Positions 55,379 through 64,000 of a stretch of 64,000 nucleotides of DNA are shown piece by piece. The notes beneath the pieces were generated by a model. That model saw only the letters and a program-made list of their open reading frames with translations. It had not been told where the DNA came from and ran no database searches. The number at the start of each line of letters is the position of its first letter. The first letter of the stretch is position 1. A program made the position numbers and the translations under genes. The stretch comes from Selaginella moellendorffii (lineage: Eukaryota; Streptophyta; Lycopodiopsida; Selaginellales; Selaginellaceae), in assembly GCF_000143415.4 (NCBI RefSeq), contig NW_003314381.1, positions 1-64,000 on the forward strand. Reading direction: 5' to 3'.

Positions 55379-55492
55379 GCTTTTGGGCGGAGCGATGTTT
55401 TTCCTTTCACGAGAGATGGGTGATCGCAATGGAACAAGAATAAGAATGTTCTTCACACTCTTTTCTCGATTGCGAGGACTTGGATTGCGAGG

Positions 55493-55882
55493 ATGGCGAT
55501 GGCGAGAGCTGGGATTTTGATGGTTTTCTCGCTGGTGTTGGTATCCAAAGCCTGCGGTGACTGCCGGCTCACAGACATCTGGAGCTGCGTTCCAGCTGTG
55601 ACCAAGCGGGTTGATCCAACCAGCGATTGCTGCAATCTCATCCAAGTGATAAGCCTCAATTGCCTGTGCTCCGCAGCGATCGGGCGAGACGCCGCTGCGC
55701 GAGGCGTGGATGTGCGGCGAGCCGTGGAGCTGCCGCTCAAATGCGGGCGAGAGGTCGGATTGGAATACACCTGCGCAGGTGAGAGAGAGATGACTCAATC
55801 GTGTGATCGATCGATCGGTGTTTGCTTTGCTTGTTCTCCAGGAATCCCGTTCAATGGCGGGAGAGAGCCCCGTGTACGGTAG
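55493..55882 (+). CDS. small lipid-transfer protein, DIR1-like eight-cysteine type
   Basis: Exons 55493-55778 and 55842-55882; 108 aa when spliced. Signal peptide (about 1-22) then the eight-Cys pattern C..C..CC..CLC..C..C (DCRLTDIWSC, SDCCNLIQ, LNCLCSAAIG, LKCGREVG, YTCAG), the bifunctional inhibitor/LTP fold. Secreted; likely binds lipids, possibly in signalling as DIR1 does. The 63-nt intron is a multiple of three without a stop, so retention adds 21 residues with two more cysteines. The gene ends 66 bp from the 3' end of the convergent lipase copy 2. Confidence 0.82.
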   Translation: MAMARAGILMVFSLVLVSKACGDCRLTDIWSCVPAVTKRVDPTSDCCNLIQVISLNCLCSAAIGRDAAARGVDVRRAVELPLKCGREVGLEYTCAGEREMTQSCDRSIGVCFACSPGIPFNGGREPRVR

Positions 55883-55947
55883 AACTTTTTTTTCAGTGTT
55901 CTTTTACTTTACACAGTAATCTCAATCGCTATCGATCGAGCAATCCT

Positions 55948-57783
55948 TTACGAGTTGAAGAACTCCACGACTTTGGGGTAGACGAGATCTTTGGCGTTGT
56001 ATGACACCACGAAGTCGAGATGCGCGTAGTCTGGGAGGAAGACGAGGTCGGGCTTGGATTGAAGCTCGGAGACGAGCTGCGCGACGTTTTGTGGAGCGGC
56101 GAGAGCGTCCTTGGCCGCGTAGAAGAAGAGGAACGGGATTGTTCTTGGGATGTTGGGAAGCGAGTACGTCGGGGGAGAGATCCAGCCGTAGCGGACGAGG
56201 TTTTGCCAGAATCCATAGTCGAACTTGTCGAAGCTCTTGCCTCGGAACTCTAGAAGTTTGTAGGAATCTCGTGAGCACAGCGAAGTTGGCGAGAGAAAGA
56301 AAAGCGGGCTTACGTTGCGCGAGATGGCCAAAGTTCTTTGCAGATGTTGATTGAGGCTCGTAAATTTCGTAGTACGCTCGGCGTGTGTCATTGATGCAGC
56401 AATTTGGACCTGCGTGAATCAGAGTTCTTGGTGAAAGATGGCGACCTTTGATTCGAAATCGATCGAGAGAACGGACAACGTACCTGCGAGAAGCGTGACA
56501 AAGTTTTCGGTGCATTCTGGATCATCCGAGAGCTTGCAAAGGTACTCAGTCACAGGTTTGTTCTGACTGGAAAGAACAAAAAGAAGAAAAAGAGACAAAG
56601 TAAGAAAGATCCAGACACACATGAAAAGACACAGAGGACACGTACGCTCGGAGGCTGAATTCGTAGATGCCGAGCGATGCAATGAGCTACAAAAAATTGG
56701 AAGAACATGAGAAAAAGTAGTGAAAGAACAGAGAAGAAAAAACACTATACCAGATCGAGATGAGTTTGAGCTCCAAGAGTGAGAAGCGAGGTTGCGTGAT
56801 CAACATAAGCAACTGGAGCAAGCATCACAGCTTTTTCCACAATGTCAACGAGCCTGTGCTCGGAGAACGCTGCGAATGCCGCTTGAGTTCCCTGCTCAAT
56901 AGAAAAAAACAAAAAAAGCCTGTAAGTCTCAAGAAAGACTAAAATTCTCTGAGCTCGATCGAAGCAGACACGAACAGAGCTCAAGAAAATCCTGAGAGAG
57001 AAAAGAGCAAAACGAGAGAAAAGAAATCATTTCGATCGAAGAAGGCACGAATAGAGCTCAAGAAACTAGAAAATCCTGAGAAAAAAATTCCCATACCTGT
57101 GAGTAGCCAACGTACAAGACCTTGCTGTTCGTTCTCGCGTAAACCATCTCCAGCATTGCCTGGAGATCATACGCCGAGAGCTCGTCCACGCTCCAATCCC
57201 AAAATTCCTATCAAAGAAGAAGAAGATCATGCCGGTGGAAGACTTTGGATGATCTTACCCTGTCCGATCTGCTGTAAGAGACATGGCCATAGCTGAATTC
57301 GCTGGTTCTCACATTGGCGATCCAAACGTCGTGACCAGCGTCGGCGAGAATGAACGCCAGAGACTCCGGAGGCGCATTGAGCACCCAAATATCCCCGCCC
57401 TAAAAAATGGAGGAGAGATTTAAGGGGAAAACGAAGAACCCTAAAAACTCTGTTCTTACAATGAGAATGCCATGGTTGAGGAACACTGGCTTCTTTCGCT
57501 CGCCAATGTAGCTCGCGCTCCACACTCTTTGCACGCCCAGAAGGAACCCATCCTTCGTCTCGACCTACATCGCCACCATCGATGATCCATGGATGAGAGA
57601 AACCCTCGAGAGAAATGGGATTCTTACAGCCAATTCCTCGCATTGGTATCCGTAAGGCTGGACGAGCTTCACGCAGAGACCGTCTGCGCGATTCAATCCT
57701 CCCCGGAATGTGGGCAGCGCGCGAGAGAATTGGATCTTCCAGCAGCAGAGGAGGACTGACAGCACGATGATTGGCGAGCTCAT
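55948..57783 (-). CDS. acid-lipase-type alpha/beta hydrolase, copy 2
   Basis: Exons on the minus strand: 57628-57783, 57460-57564, 57259-57399, 57097-57207, 56751-56891, 56646-56686, 56484-56566, 56314-56409, 55948-56249; 391 aa, the same length as copy 1. Signal peptide MSSPIIVLSVLLCCW; GLCVKLVQPYGYQCEE; NHGILI; GHDVWIANVRTSEFSYGH; the canonical nucleophile GYSQG; Asp in AAKDALAAP; His in DYAHLDF. It has one intron more than copy 1 (56687-56750). Intron positions otherwise agree, so the two are an inverted, convergent duplication. A longer N-terminus from ATG 57849 is possible, but the chosen start gives a clean signal peptide. Confidence 0.9.
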
Positions 57784-58097
57784 CTGGAAGAACAGGGGAA
57801 AGAATCTTTTCTTTCTCCCTCGGAATGAATCCACTCGAGAGAAAAACACGAGAACTCGCTCTCTTCCGGCGAAGATTGGTCCCTCCCTGGATCAATTAAT
57901 GCCGCCGCTACTGGCAGAGCGAAAGGAAAGAATCGAGAGAAAATCTCTCGAAAAGCTCTGGATTGTACAAAGCCGTGCCAGTGCTGCCAGTGCCACCAGG
58001 GGAGGAAGAAAGAAAGCCAAACACTCACACGCGAATGTTTCTCTTTCTCGCTTTCCCCTAGCAGCGCAACAAATCGCTCGCTCGCGAAAAACTCCGC

Positions 58098-58130
<33 letters not shown>

Positions 58131-58557
58131 TTTCTACTAACGAAAATCTCGCTCGCATCCACAAATCAGGGCTCGATCGCGCGAGGAGAGTAAGAGTTTG
58201 GTGGAAAGACAAGCAAACTTTGAGGTGGTGGTAGTACCATGGATCAATGCACTCTCGCACATCGCATTCCAATTACTACAGCGCTTTCTTTGTGGCACTG
58301 CGTTAGGTGGTAGAGCATTGATGGAAGAACCCTAAAAACAGGGGATGGAGCCTAGAAGCAGGGGAGGGAGGGAGGGAATTCTGTCCTGCCAGGCCTTTTT
58401 AATACCAATCCGCGTCGAATCCTGGCCGGAGTAGCATCAAAAAGTGTGCCCACGACCGGAATTCCAAGAACCATGCTGGAATTCAAGAACTATTTCCCCG
58501 GATTCCTCCCTGAGCGCTTTGATCTCGCGGGAATGGGTCTCCAAAGAGGAATCGGGG
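57784..58557. other. intergenic, with GA microsatellite
   Basis: 5' region of lipase copy 2 and 3' region of the PPR gene. A GA run of about 26 bases starts near 58098. No gene recognised. Confidence 0.6.
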
Positions 58558-59970
58558 CTACCAGGATGCGTAGCTGCTCGCAAGCAGCACATAGGAAGCT
58601 GGATCGTCGGCCTCGATGACGTTCCTGCCCGCAAATTTCCCTCCAGGCTCGTGGATCTTGCTTGCGCTCATCAATGCCGCCCACGCCACGCCATTGGGTT
58701 GATCCGGCATCCCCTCCGCGAGCTCCCGCGCGGTCGCCATCCTCCCAGCCCTCCCAAATCCATCGATCAAGCACACATAGTGCTCCCTGGACGCCTCCAA
58801 TCCATAGTCGCGAGCCATGGACGCCGCGAATTCCCAGCTCTCCTCGACCGATCCCGTCCGGCTGCACGCCGAGAGGAGAATCACGAAGCAAATCTCGTTG
58901 GGTCTCACTCCCTCCATCGCCATTTCCTGGAACATCGCGATCGCGGCCAGCAATCGACCCGACTGGGCATAGCCGGCGATCATCGCCGCCCAGGACACGA
59001 CATTCCGGACAGGCATCGCGCCGAATAGCCGCCGGGCCATGCGCAGCAGTCCGTACTGAGAATATGCCGCGAGAATCGCCGTCCACGAGACGACGGTTCG
59101 ATCCGGGATGGCATCAAACGCTCGCTTTGCCCCGAGCAGATCCCCGTTCTGGGCATATCCCGCCACCATGGTGTTATAAGTGGCATAGCTCTTCTCCACC
59201 ATGGTGGCAACCAGCCTCTCCGCGTCCTCCATCTGGCCGCTCCGTGTATATACTTGCACCATGGTGTTTTGTGCTACCACGTCGTACACCGGCATCTCGT
59301 CAAACAGTACCTTCACATCTTCCAAATGCCCAGCTTGGGCATATGCTGCTAGTATGGTTGTGTAGGAACGAATGTTCCATTCTGGCATATTCTGGAATAT
59401 TATGCTACCCTCATCGTTCCTGTGCGCTACTAGATATGCTTCTAAGAGAGTGTTATAAGAAATAAGATCCCACAAAGGCATTCTTTGGAAGAGATCATTC
59501 GCGCCATCGCAATGCCTTGTTCGGGCAAATGCTGCGATCAAAGTGTTCCATGAAACAACGTCTTTCTCTGGAATAGAATCGAAGATCTCCTTCGCCTCGG
59601 TGGATCTCCCGGAGTTTCCATAGGCCTGAAGCATCGAATTCCACGAAATCACGTCCCTCTCGCCCATGGAATCGAACAAGAGCTTGGCATTGTCGACATA
59701 GCCATGGCGAACAAACACCGCGATCATGATGTTCCAGGAGAAGAGATTGGGCGATTCGATCGCGGCAAAGGTCGCACAGGCATCCTCGAGCGCGCCACAC
59801 TGGCTATACGTTTCAATCAAGAGATTGCTGAGGTATCTAGAGCTGCTTGCTTCGCTCGATCGGATCGATGCGTGGATCTGCCTTAGGGCAGCCAGATCTC
59901 TCGCGCGCCCACAAGATTGGACAAGCGCTGCGAGATTGTCCTCGAAACTCCTAGCCAAGTTTCGTGCCAT
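58558..59970 (-). CDS. pentatricopeptide repeat protein, PLS type, intronless
   Basis: 470 aa from ATG 59970. About ten 31-36-residue repeats with alternating P, L and S features, for example SWNIMIAVFVRHGYVDNAKL, SWNSMLQAYGNSGRSTEAKE and YTTILAAYAQAGHLEDVKV, ending in an E-type region (GGKFAGRNVIEADDP, SYVLLASSYAS). It stops inside the E region and has no DYW domain, so it would need a partner to edit RNA. PPR proteins bind organelle RNA; the target cannot be read here. An in-frame ATG upstream (60141) would add 57 residues overlapping the divergent gene; I prefer the internal start. Confidence 0.88.
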   Translation of the reverse strand: MARNLARSFEDNLAALVQSCGRARDLAALRQIHASIRSSEASSSRYLSNLLIETYSQCGALEDACATFAAIESPNLFSWNIMIAVFVRHGYVDNAKLLFDSMGERDVISWNSMLQAYGNSGRSTEAKEIFDSIPEKDVVSWNTLIAAFARTRHCDGANDLFQRMPLWDLISYNTLLEAYLVAHRNDEGSIIFQNMPEWNIRSYTTILAAYAQAGHLEDVKVLFDEMPVYDVVAQNTMVQVYTRSGQMEDAERLVATMVEKSYATYNTMVAGYAQNGDLLGAKRAFDAIPDRTVVSWTAILAAYSQYGLLRMARRLFGAMPVRNVVSWAAMIAGYAQSGRLLAAIAMFQEMAMEGVRPNEICFVILLSACSRTGSVEESWEFAASMARDYGLEASREHYVCLIDGFGRAGRMATARELAEGMPDQPNGVAWAALMSASKIHEPGGKFAGRNVIEADDPASYVLLASSYASW

Positions 59971-60073
59971 CTTTGATAATTCAAAAAAAAAAAGATACCC
60001 GTGAATATTCTCGGTGCTGAAGAGATTAGGGTTAGGGTTCTTGAGGGGATTGGAGACGGCAGAAAATCGATCG
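59971..60073. promoter_or_regulatory. short bidirectional promoter between PPR and mitochondrial-type gene
   Basis: Only 103 bp separate the two divergent start codons. It holds a run of A/T and the telo-box-like GATTAGGGTTAGGGTT near 60025-60040, a motif common upstream of plant housekeeping and organelle-protein genes. Confidence 0.55.
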
Positions 60074-60319
60074 ATGGCAGCGCTTCTGGGGATCGGCCGC
60101 AGGCTCGGGCTGGCGCCATCGGCGTCTAGATTTGGATCCACAGCAGGTTCTCAAGCGCGGTTTTACGCCAAGTCAAGCTACGCCGAGGAGCACAAGGGTG
60201 GGATGGGCGACAAGCTCATCAACGGTGCCATTTTCGGATTGATGGGCGTGATGTCGGTCTTGGTGGTGAATTTCTGGCGGCATCCTCCCCACGCCGCTCA
60301 CGAACACCACGAGGATTAG
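60074..60319 (+). CDS. small mitochondrial-type membrane protein, unknown function
   Basis: 81 aa. The N-terminus (MAALLGIGRRLGLAPSASRF) is basic and Ser-rich as in mitochondrial presequences, with a possible cleavage region around ARFYAKSSYA. One hydrophobic helix (LINGAIFGLMGVMSVLVVNF) precedes a His-rich end (HPPHAAHEHHED). It resembles small respiratory-complex subunits, but I cannot name it. An upstream in-frame ATG at 60014 would spoil the presequence. Confidence 0.7.
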   Translation: MAALLGIGRRLGLAPSASRFGSTAGSQARFYAKSSYAEEHKGGMGDKLINGAIFGLMGVMSVLVVNFWRHPPHAAHEHHED

Positions 60320-60832
60320 CGAGAAGTCAAATCTTTTGGGGGTCCGCCAAGGATCACTCCAATTTTTCATAAAGGATGTGCTTGCTCGCGGGAGGTAATG
60401 CTTGTTACTTGGCTTGATTCGTGGAGAAGAACTACTTACCAGACAAAGCTTCTTTATTTTTTTTTTTCGTAATAAAAGGTGTTTAGTTGAAACTTTCGCG
60501 TCAGCACAGGAACTTAGAACACTCTTCCGCGCTGACCAGCAAAATATTCTCTGGGTTTGTCTGTCCCATTGGTTGAAAGTTGCCATGGATTTTGTTCTAA
60601 CGCTTGTTGACTGCAGTCCCTCGCGATTAAAGTCGCGTTGTTGGTGAGCGTACGCCGGTGAAACAAGAATTTCTCCGCGCAATCGCTGTGACTCATCGCC
60701 ACTTTCACTCGTATATATAGAACAAGTTCCTCACTTGCTGGCAACATTACAGCGCTTCTCGAGTTCGTTCTTCAAGGAGCTTCAGTCCAGTTCTCTTTCG
60801 GAAGAGTTCTTTTCTTGAAGTTTCTTTCGAGA
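60320..60832 (+). promoter_or_regulatory. upstream region of the thioesterase gene with TATA box
   Basis: No gene. GTATATATAG at 60711-60720 is a good TATA box, about 113 bp upstream of the ATG at 60833. Confidence 0.6.
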
Positions 60833-62228
60833 ATGACGATGATGGATGCAGTAATGAGCTCGGGTCGATTAATCAACACGCAGTCGTGGCCGATAGGCGA
60901 TGTTGGCGACGCTCGGCGAGCTCGTCCCACGTCCTGGAGGACGACAACGCGTGCGGTGAATGGAAACGCTGTCTTGGCTCCCGAGAGATTTCCTGGCTCT
61001 GGCTCGCTGCTCGAGCGCTCGAGCTACTGCCCTCGAAGGAACGTGGAGAGTTTCAGTATCAGAAGCTACGAAGTGGGAGAAAATCGCAAAATTTCAATTG
61101 CAACTCTTGCTAATCTTCTCCAGGTACGTGATGTTCTCTTTTCCTGTTGCGTTGTTTCTTGGTGATCACACTTTGCATTTTTATGCAGGAGGTGGCTTGC
61201 AATCACGCTCGTAATAACGGCTTCTCTGTGGACGGCTTCGCGACCACTCTGTCAATGAGGAAGTATGGATTGATATGGGTTATCACACGGATCCACATAG
61301 AAGTCGAGGAGTATCCTAAATGGTACTAGAACTTTGATCAATACCGCTGCTCTTTGTGCTCAAAAGCTGATCGATTTTTTTCCTTGTTCAGGGGAGACAA
61401 CATCGAGATTGATTCATGGTTCCAGTTCCAAGGCAAAAACGGTACTAGACGGGACTGGAGAGTGACAAACACGAGAACCGGAAAAGTGATCGCAAGAGCT
61501 ACGAGGTAAGTTCTTTCAAGTCTAAAAGAAACTTAGCCAGAAAGATTTTTAAAAAACAATTTCTTGCAGCACTTTCGCTCTGATGAACGAGCAGACTCGT
61601 CGCTTGGCTCGAATCAATGACGACGTTCGGAACGAGTTTTGCCTTTACGTCTTGCATCCGCCAAGGTGAAGAAAAAAACAATTTTTTGAAGAGATCTCGT
61701 GATAAATAAGATCTGTTTAATTGTAGTTGGGTTTTCGTGGACGACGCTGTCACCAAGAAGCCAATCTCCAAGCTCAGCGAGTACCAGCACGTCAAAGAGA
61801 ACTTAAAAGTAAGTATCACAATTCGTCTTGAAAAGTTTGTGTCCCTAGATTCATTGTGTTTTCCTCTTTGCAGCCCTCTCTTGCGGACTTAGACATGAAC
61901 CAACACGTAAACAACGCAACTTACATGAACTGGATACTCGAGGCAAGTTCATTTCACTCGATCCAATCTCCAGACAACAGAACTAATCTAATCTTCTCTT
62001 TTTCAGAGCTTGCCCCGGGAAGTTCACACCAAGAACGAGCTCAACTCAATGACACTCGAGTTTAGATGCGAGTGCAAACGAGAAAACACGATCAATGCCT
62101 GTTCCAGCCTCGAGATCGATGACAAGAACGACGAATCAAGCTCCACTTTCACGCACCTCTTATATCTGGTTGGTAGCGACAAAGAAGTGAGCAGGAGTCG
62201 AACAACGTGGAGAAAACCAAGCTTTTAG
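60833..62228 (+). CDS. acyl-ACP thioesterase, FAT type (plastid)
   Basis: Exons 60833-61123, 61189-61322, 61392-61505, 61570-61665, 61727-61808, 61874-61942, 62007-62228; 335 aa. An Arg/Ser-rich N-terminus of about 70 residues fits a plastid transit peptide. The hotdog domain starts SYEVGENRKISIATLANLLQ and continues YPKWGDNIEIDSWFQ and KNGTRRDWRV. The second half-domain has DLDMNQHVNNATYMNWIL, with the catalytic Asn and His, and FRCECKREN, with the Cys of FatB-type enzymes. It releases free fatty acids from acyl-ACP to end plastid fatty-acid synthesis. Intron 6 (61943-62006) is a GC-AG intron; the others are GT-AG. FATB appears nearer than FATA, but I did not align them. Confidence 0.9.
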
Positions 62229-62472
62229 AAAATTGATAAATTCTTGTTCAGTTCAGTTGAAGAATTTTGGTCAGGCAGGGCTTTAGCAAAATCCTCATTG
62301 AAGACTAGATATTTGGGTTATTCGAAAGACAGGCTATACTAGCAAGTGCAAGACTATCCTAAACCAGCAAGAGTAAAATCAAGTATCCAATAGTTCTTAA
62401 GTTTAATATATATTTTTATTATTTTATTTACATTTATAAATTATTTTCTTCAAAAGAATATTGATTTCACTT
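62229..62472. other. intergenic, AT-rich, nothing seen
   Basis: 3' flank of the thioesterase and border to the Ty3 element. No target duplication can be tested because the element's other end lies outside the window. Confidence 0.6.
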
Positions 62473-62628
62473 TGTGAGTGTATGGAATATGGAAAGGGAA
62501 TACAAGAAATATATATATCTAACTTATATAGAAGAGTGAGTAGTTTGGATTGAAACCAATCTGACATTTACCAAAATCCTATTATGATAATATACTATAA
62601 CATCATAATTGTACACTTAGACTTTATA
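62473..62628 (-). repeat. 3' LTR (156 bp) of the right-edge Ty3 element
   Basis: Similar over its length to 47482-47640; one end keeps TGTGAG, the other (CTTTATA) is mutated. A purine tract on the minus strand lies just right of it. Confidence 0.7.
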
Positions 62629-62639
62629 TCATCCCCTCA

Positions 62640-64000
62640 TCTCAGAATGATGGAAGCCCGTCATGGTTCTTTCATGAATGGGCCAGAACATTAGGGGGAG
62701 GCATTAGTGGATTTATAGATGGTGCTAATTATTCTTAATCCCTTTGTACGAAACATTTTAGCTGCTGCACATACACAATTTTTGGAGGATCTGCTTGTTG
62801 AACGTCATGCCGAACCTCATAAACTTGTAGTCCAACTTACCACAACACTCAATATAGTCCTTTCCACTGAGTAAGAAGCCCTTTAGATAAACCACATATC
62901 GTAAAATAGGGAAAACAAATTAACACCAAGTCATCCACTTTCTACTTTGCAAGTGGATGATGATGGGAATTGTAGTGCCATTATTGTCCCACTTGCATGC
63001 GGCAAGGTGTTTAGTAAATTTTGTTCTGACAAGATGCTTGTCAAATATTGATCCCACAACCTAGCATCACTTGCCCACGGCAATTATAAAAGTAAACCCA
63101 ACTCCGTTGGCAATATTGGATCATGACCATATAATAGTTTGGTGAAACATCAATAAAACTTTACACTTCTATAACATACATATACCGAAGAGATGGCAAA
63201 TAACCATCCTAATTCGAATGCTAAAAGTTCACATACTTCGCGATCATCCTTTTAAAGGTCCAAATGAGCCGTTCCACCAAACTATATAACTATAGATGAT
63301 AAGCACTTGTGAAAGTGTGGCGTATCCCCAACCAAGGCGTCAAAACGTGAAATGCCTCAGCCATAAATGTAGGACCATTATTTAAAAAAATCTGCTTCAA
63401 ACAGAAATGTTGGAACACCACTCTATTGAGGAGGAAGTATCTAACAGCAGTTATAGATGCATTAGCAAAATCACTAACTTCCACCCAACAAGTCAAGTAG
63501 TCAGAAGCAATAATATTATACTCATTGCCAGCAGTTAATCATGAAAAATGCCCCATTAAATCAAATGCCATCAACTCAAAAGGACAGGTAACTGCAATTT
63601 ACTCCAACCGCCTTTCCGCAACACGAGGGGGAGTATTACAAGCTTGGCACCAAACGCAATTATACATATACCAATTAACATCATAATGCATCTCTAGCTA
63701 ATAGAAATATTTGAGTAGCTTTTCGATCACACAATGATGTCCCATATGCCCCCCTAGAATAGGAGAATCATGGTAGGCATGAAAAAACGTGGAATAAAGA
63801 TCGAAGGCACCACTAGCCGTAAACGATTATCAAGATCTATCCCCACAAAAATAAATAAAGTTGTCCTCAAGGCGATATTGAGAATGTAAATGCCAGAATG
63901 GCAAATCATCAATAAATGATGCAAAATTCTTAAACAAATCTCGAAGCTTTCGAATCCATGGCTCAATATTTTGAGCTTCGCGAGCCTCATCAAGAGAAGG
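62640..64000 (-). pseudogene. integrase remnant
   Basis: Several short open pieces in shifting frames: WVEVSDFANASITAVRYFLL and PTFMAEAFHVLTPWLGIRHT (core), and FIPRFFMPTMILLF-type zinc-region sequence near 63754. Not functional. Confidence 0.7.

Larger units (their letters stand above)
62473..64000 (-). mobile_element. decayed Ty3/gypsy element, 3' LTR to RNase H end, cut by window edge
   Basis: 3' LTR at 62473-62628 on the minus strand (TGTGAG at 62473), then the integrase tail, core and zinc region reading leftwards from 64000. Pieces such as LLNRVVFQHFCLKQIFLNNG (63290-63496) match the 46-kb copy. Many stops. Same family as 45903-47640 but inverted. Confidence 0.8.

Overview
The window reads as nuclear DNA of a land plant. 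Everything fits a lycophyte such as Selaginella moellendorffii: very short introns (mostly 45-80 nt), plant-type genes (auxin-binding protein, G-type lectin receptor kinase, PPR protein, acyl-ACP thioesterase, DIR1-like lipid-transfer protein), and compact gene islands between nested LTR retrotransposons. The species is my inference. Positions 45556-45902 are an assembly gap (N).

Left part (1-7331): a minus-strand Ty3/gypsy element, almost intact apart from two TAG codons and running off the left edge, abuts the RT region of an older, heavily decayed plus-strand Ty3 element. Its 5' LTR and primer-binding site are at 4202-4447.

8.3-21.1 kb is the unusual part. Two long genes diverge from a shared intergenic zone. 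The minus-strand gene (9753-12807 plus probable tail exons down to 8768) has a DDE-like transposase region with the motifs HDKMD, QTDN and GHTHEDVD, as in the family I recall as DUF7869. The plus-strand gene (15413-21047, 11 coding exons that I can join without losing frame) has a possible ParB/sulfiredoxin-like segment and a C-terminal FCP1-like HAD domain. At least 25 copies of a 22-base near-palindrome (arms ATGGCRTG and CAYGCCAT around NGGCCN) are scattered through this interval and not elsewhere in the window. In the plus gene they lie mainly in introns. Both genes keep frame and splice sites but carry 11 in-frame nonsense codons, 9 of them TAG. I read the interval as a large DNA mobile element, not one I can name, decaying by cytosine deamination.

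21-45.5 kb is nested retrotransposon DNA. It holds a solo LTR (TSD TATTC), a chromodomain Ty3 element with dead catalytic residues and a deleted integrase core, and a 7.8-kb coding-poor LTR element (TSD CCAAG) carrying hexamer arrays in its LTRs. That element sits inside a Tat-like Ty3 element that also holds a small TRIM. A ~0.9-kb repeat family (R2) recurs at both ends of the block.

45.9-47.6 kb is the 3' half of another Ty3 element. A gene island follows (47.7-62.3 kb): two tandem ABP1-like genes (minus), an intronless lectin receptor kinase (minus), an acid-lipase-type hydrolase (plus), tRNA-Asp(GTC), a small LTP (plus), a second lipase (minus), a PPR gene (minus) sharing a short promoter with a small mitochondrial-type protein (plus), and a FAT-type acyl-ACP thioesterase (plus). 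The island ends at an inverted copy of the same Ty3 family (62473-64000, minus), so both family copies point their 3' LTRs at the island.
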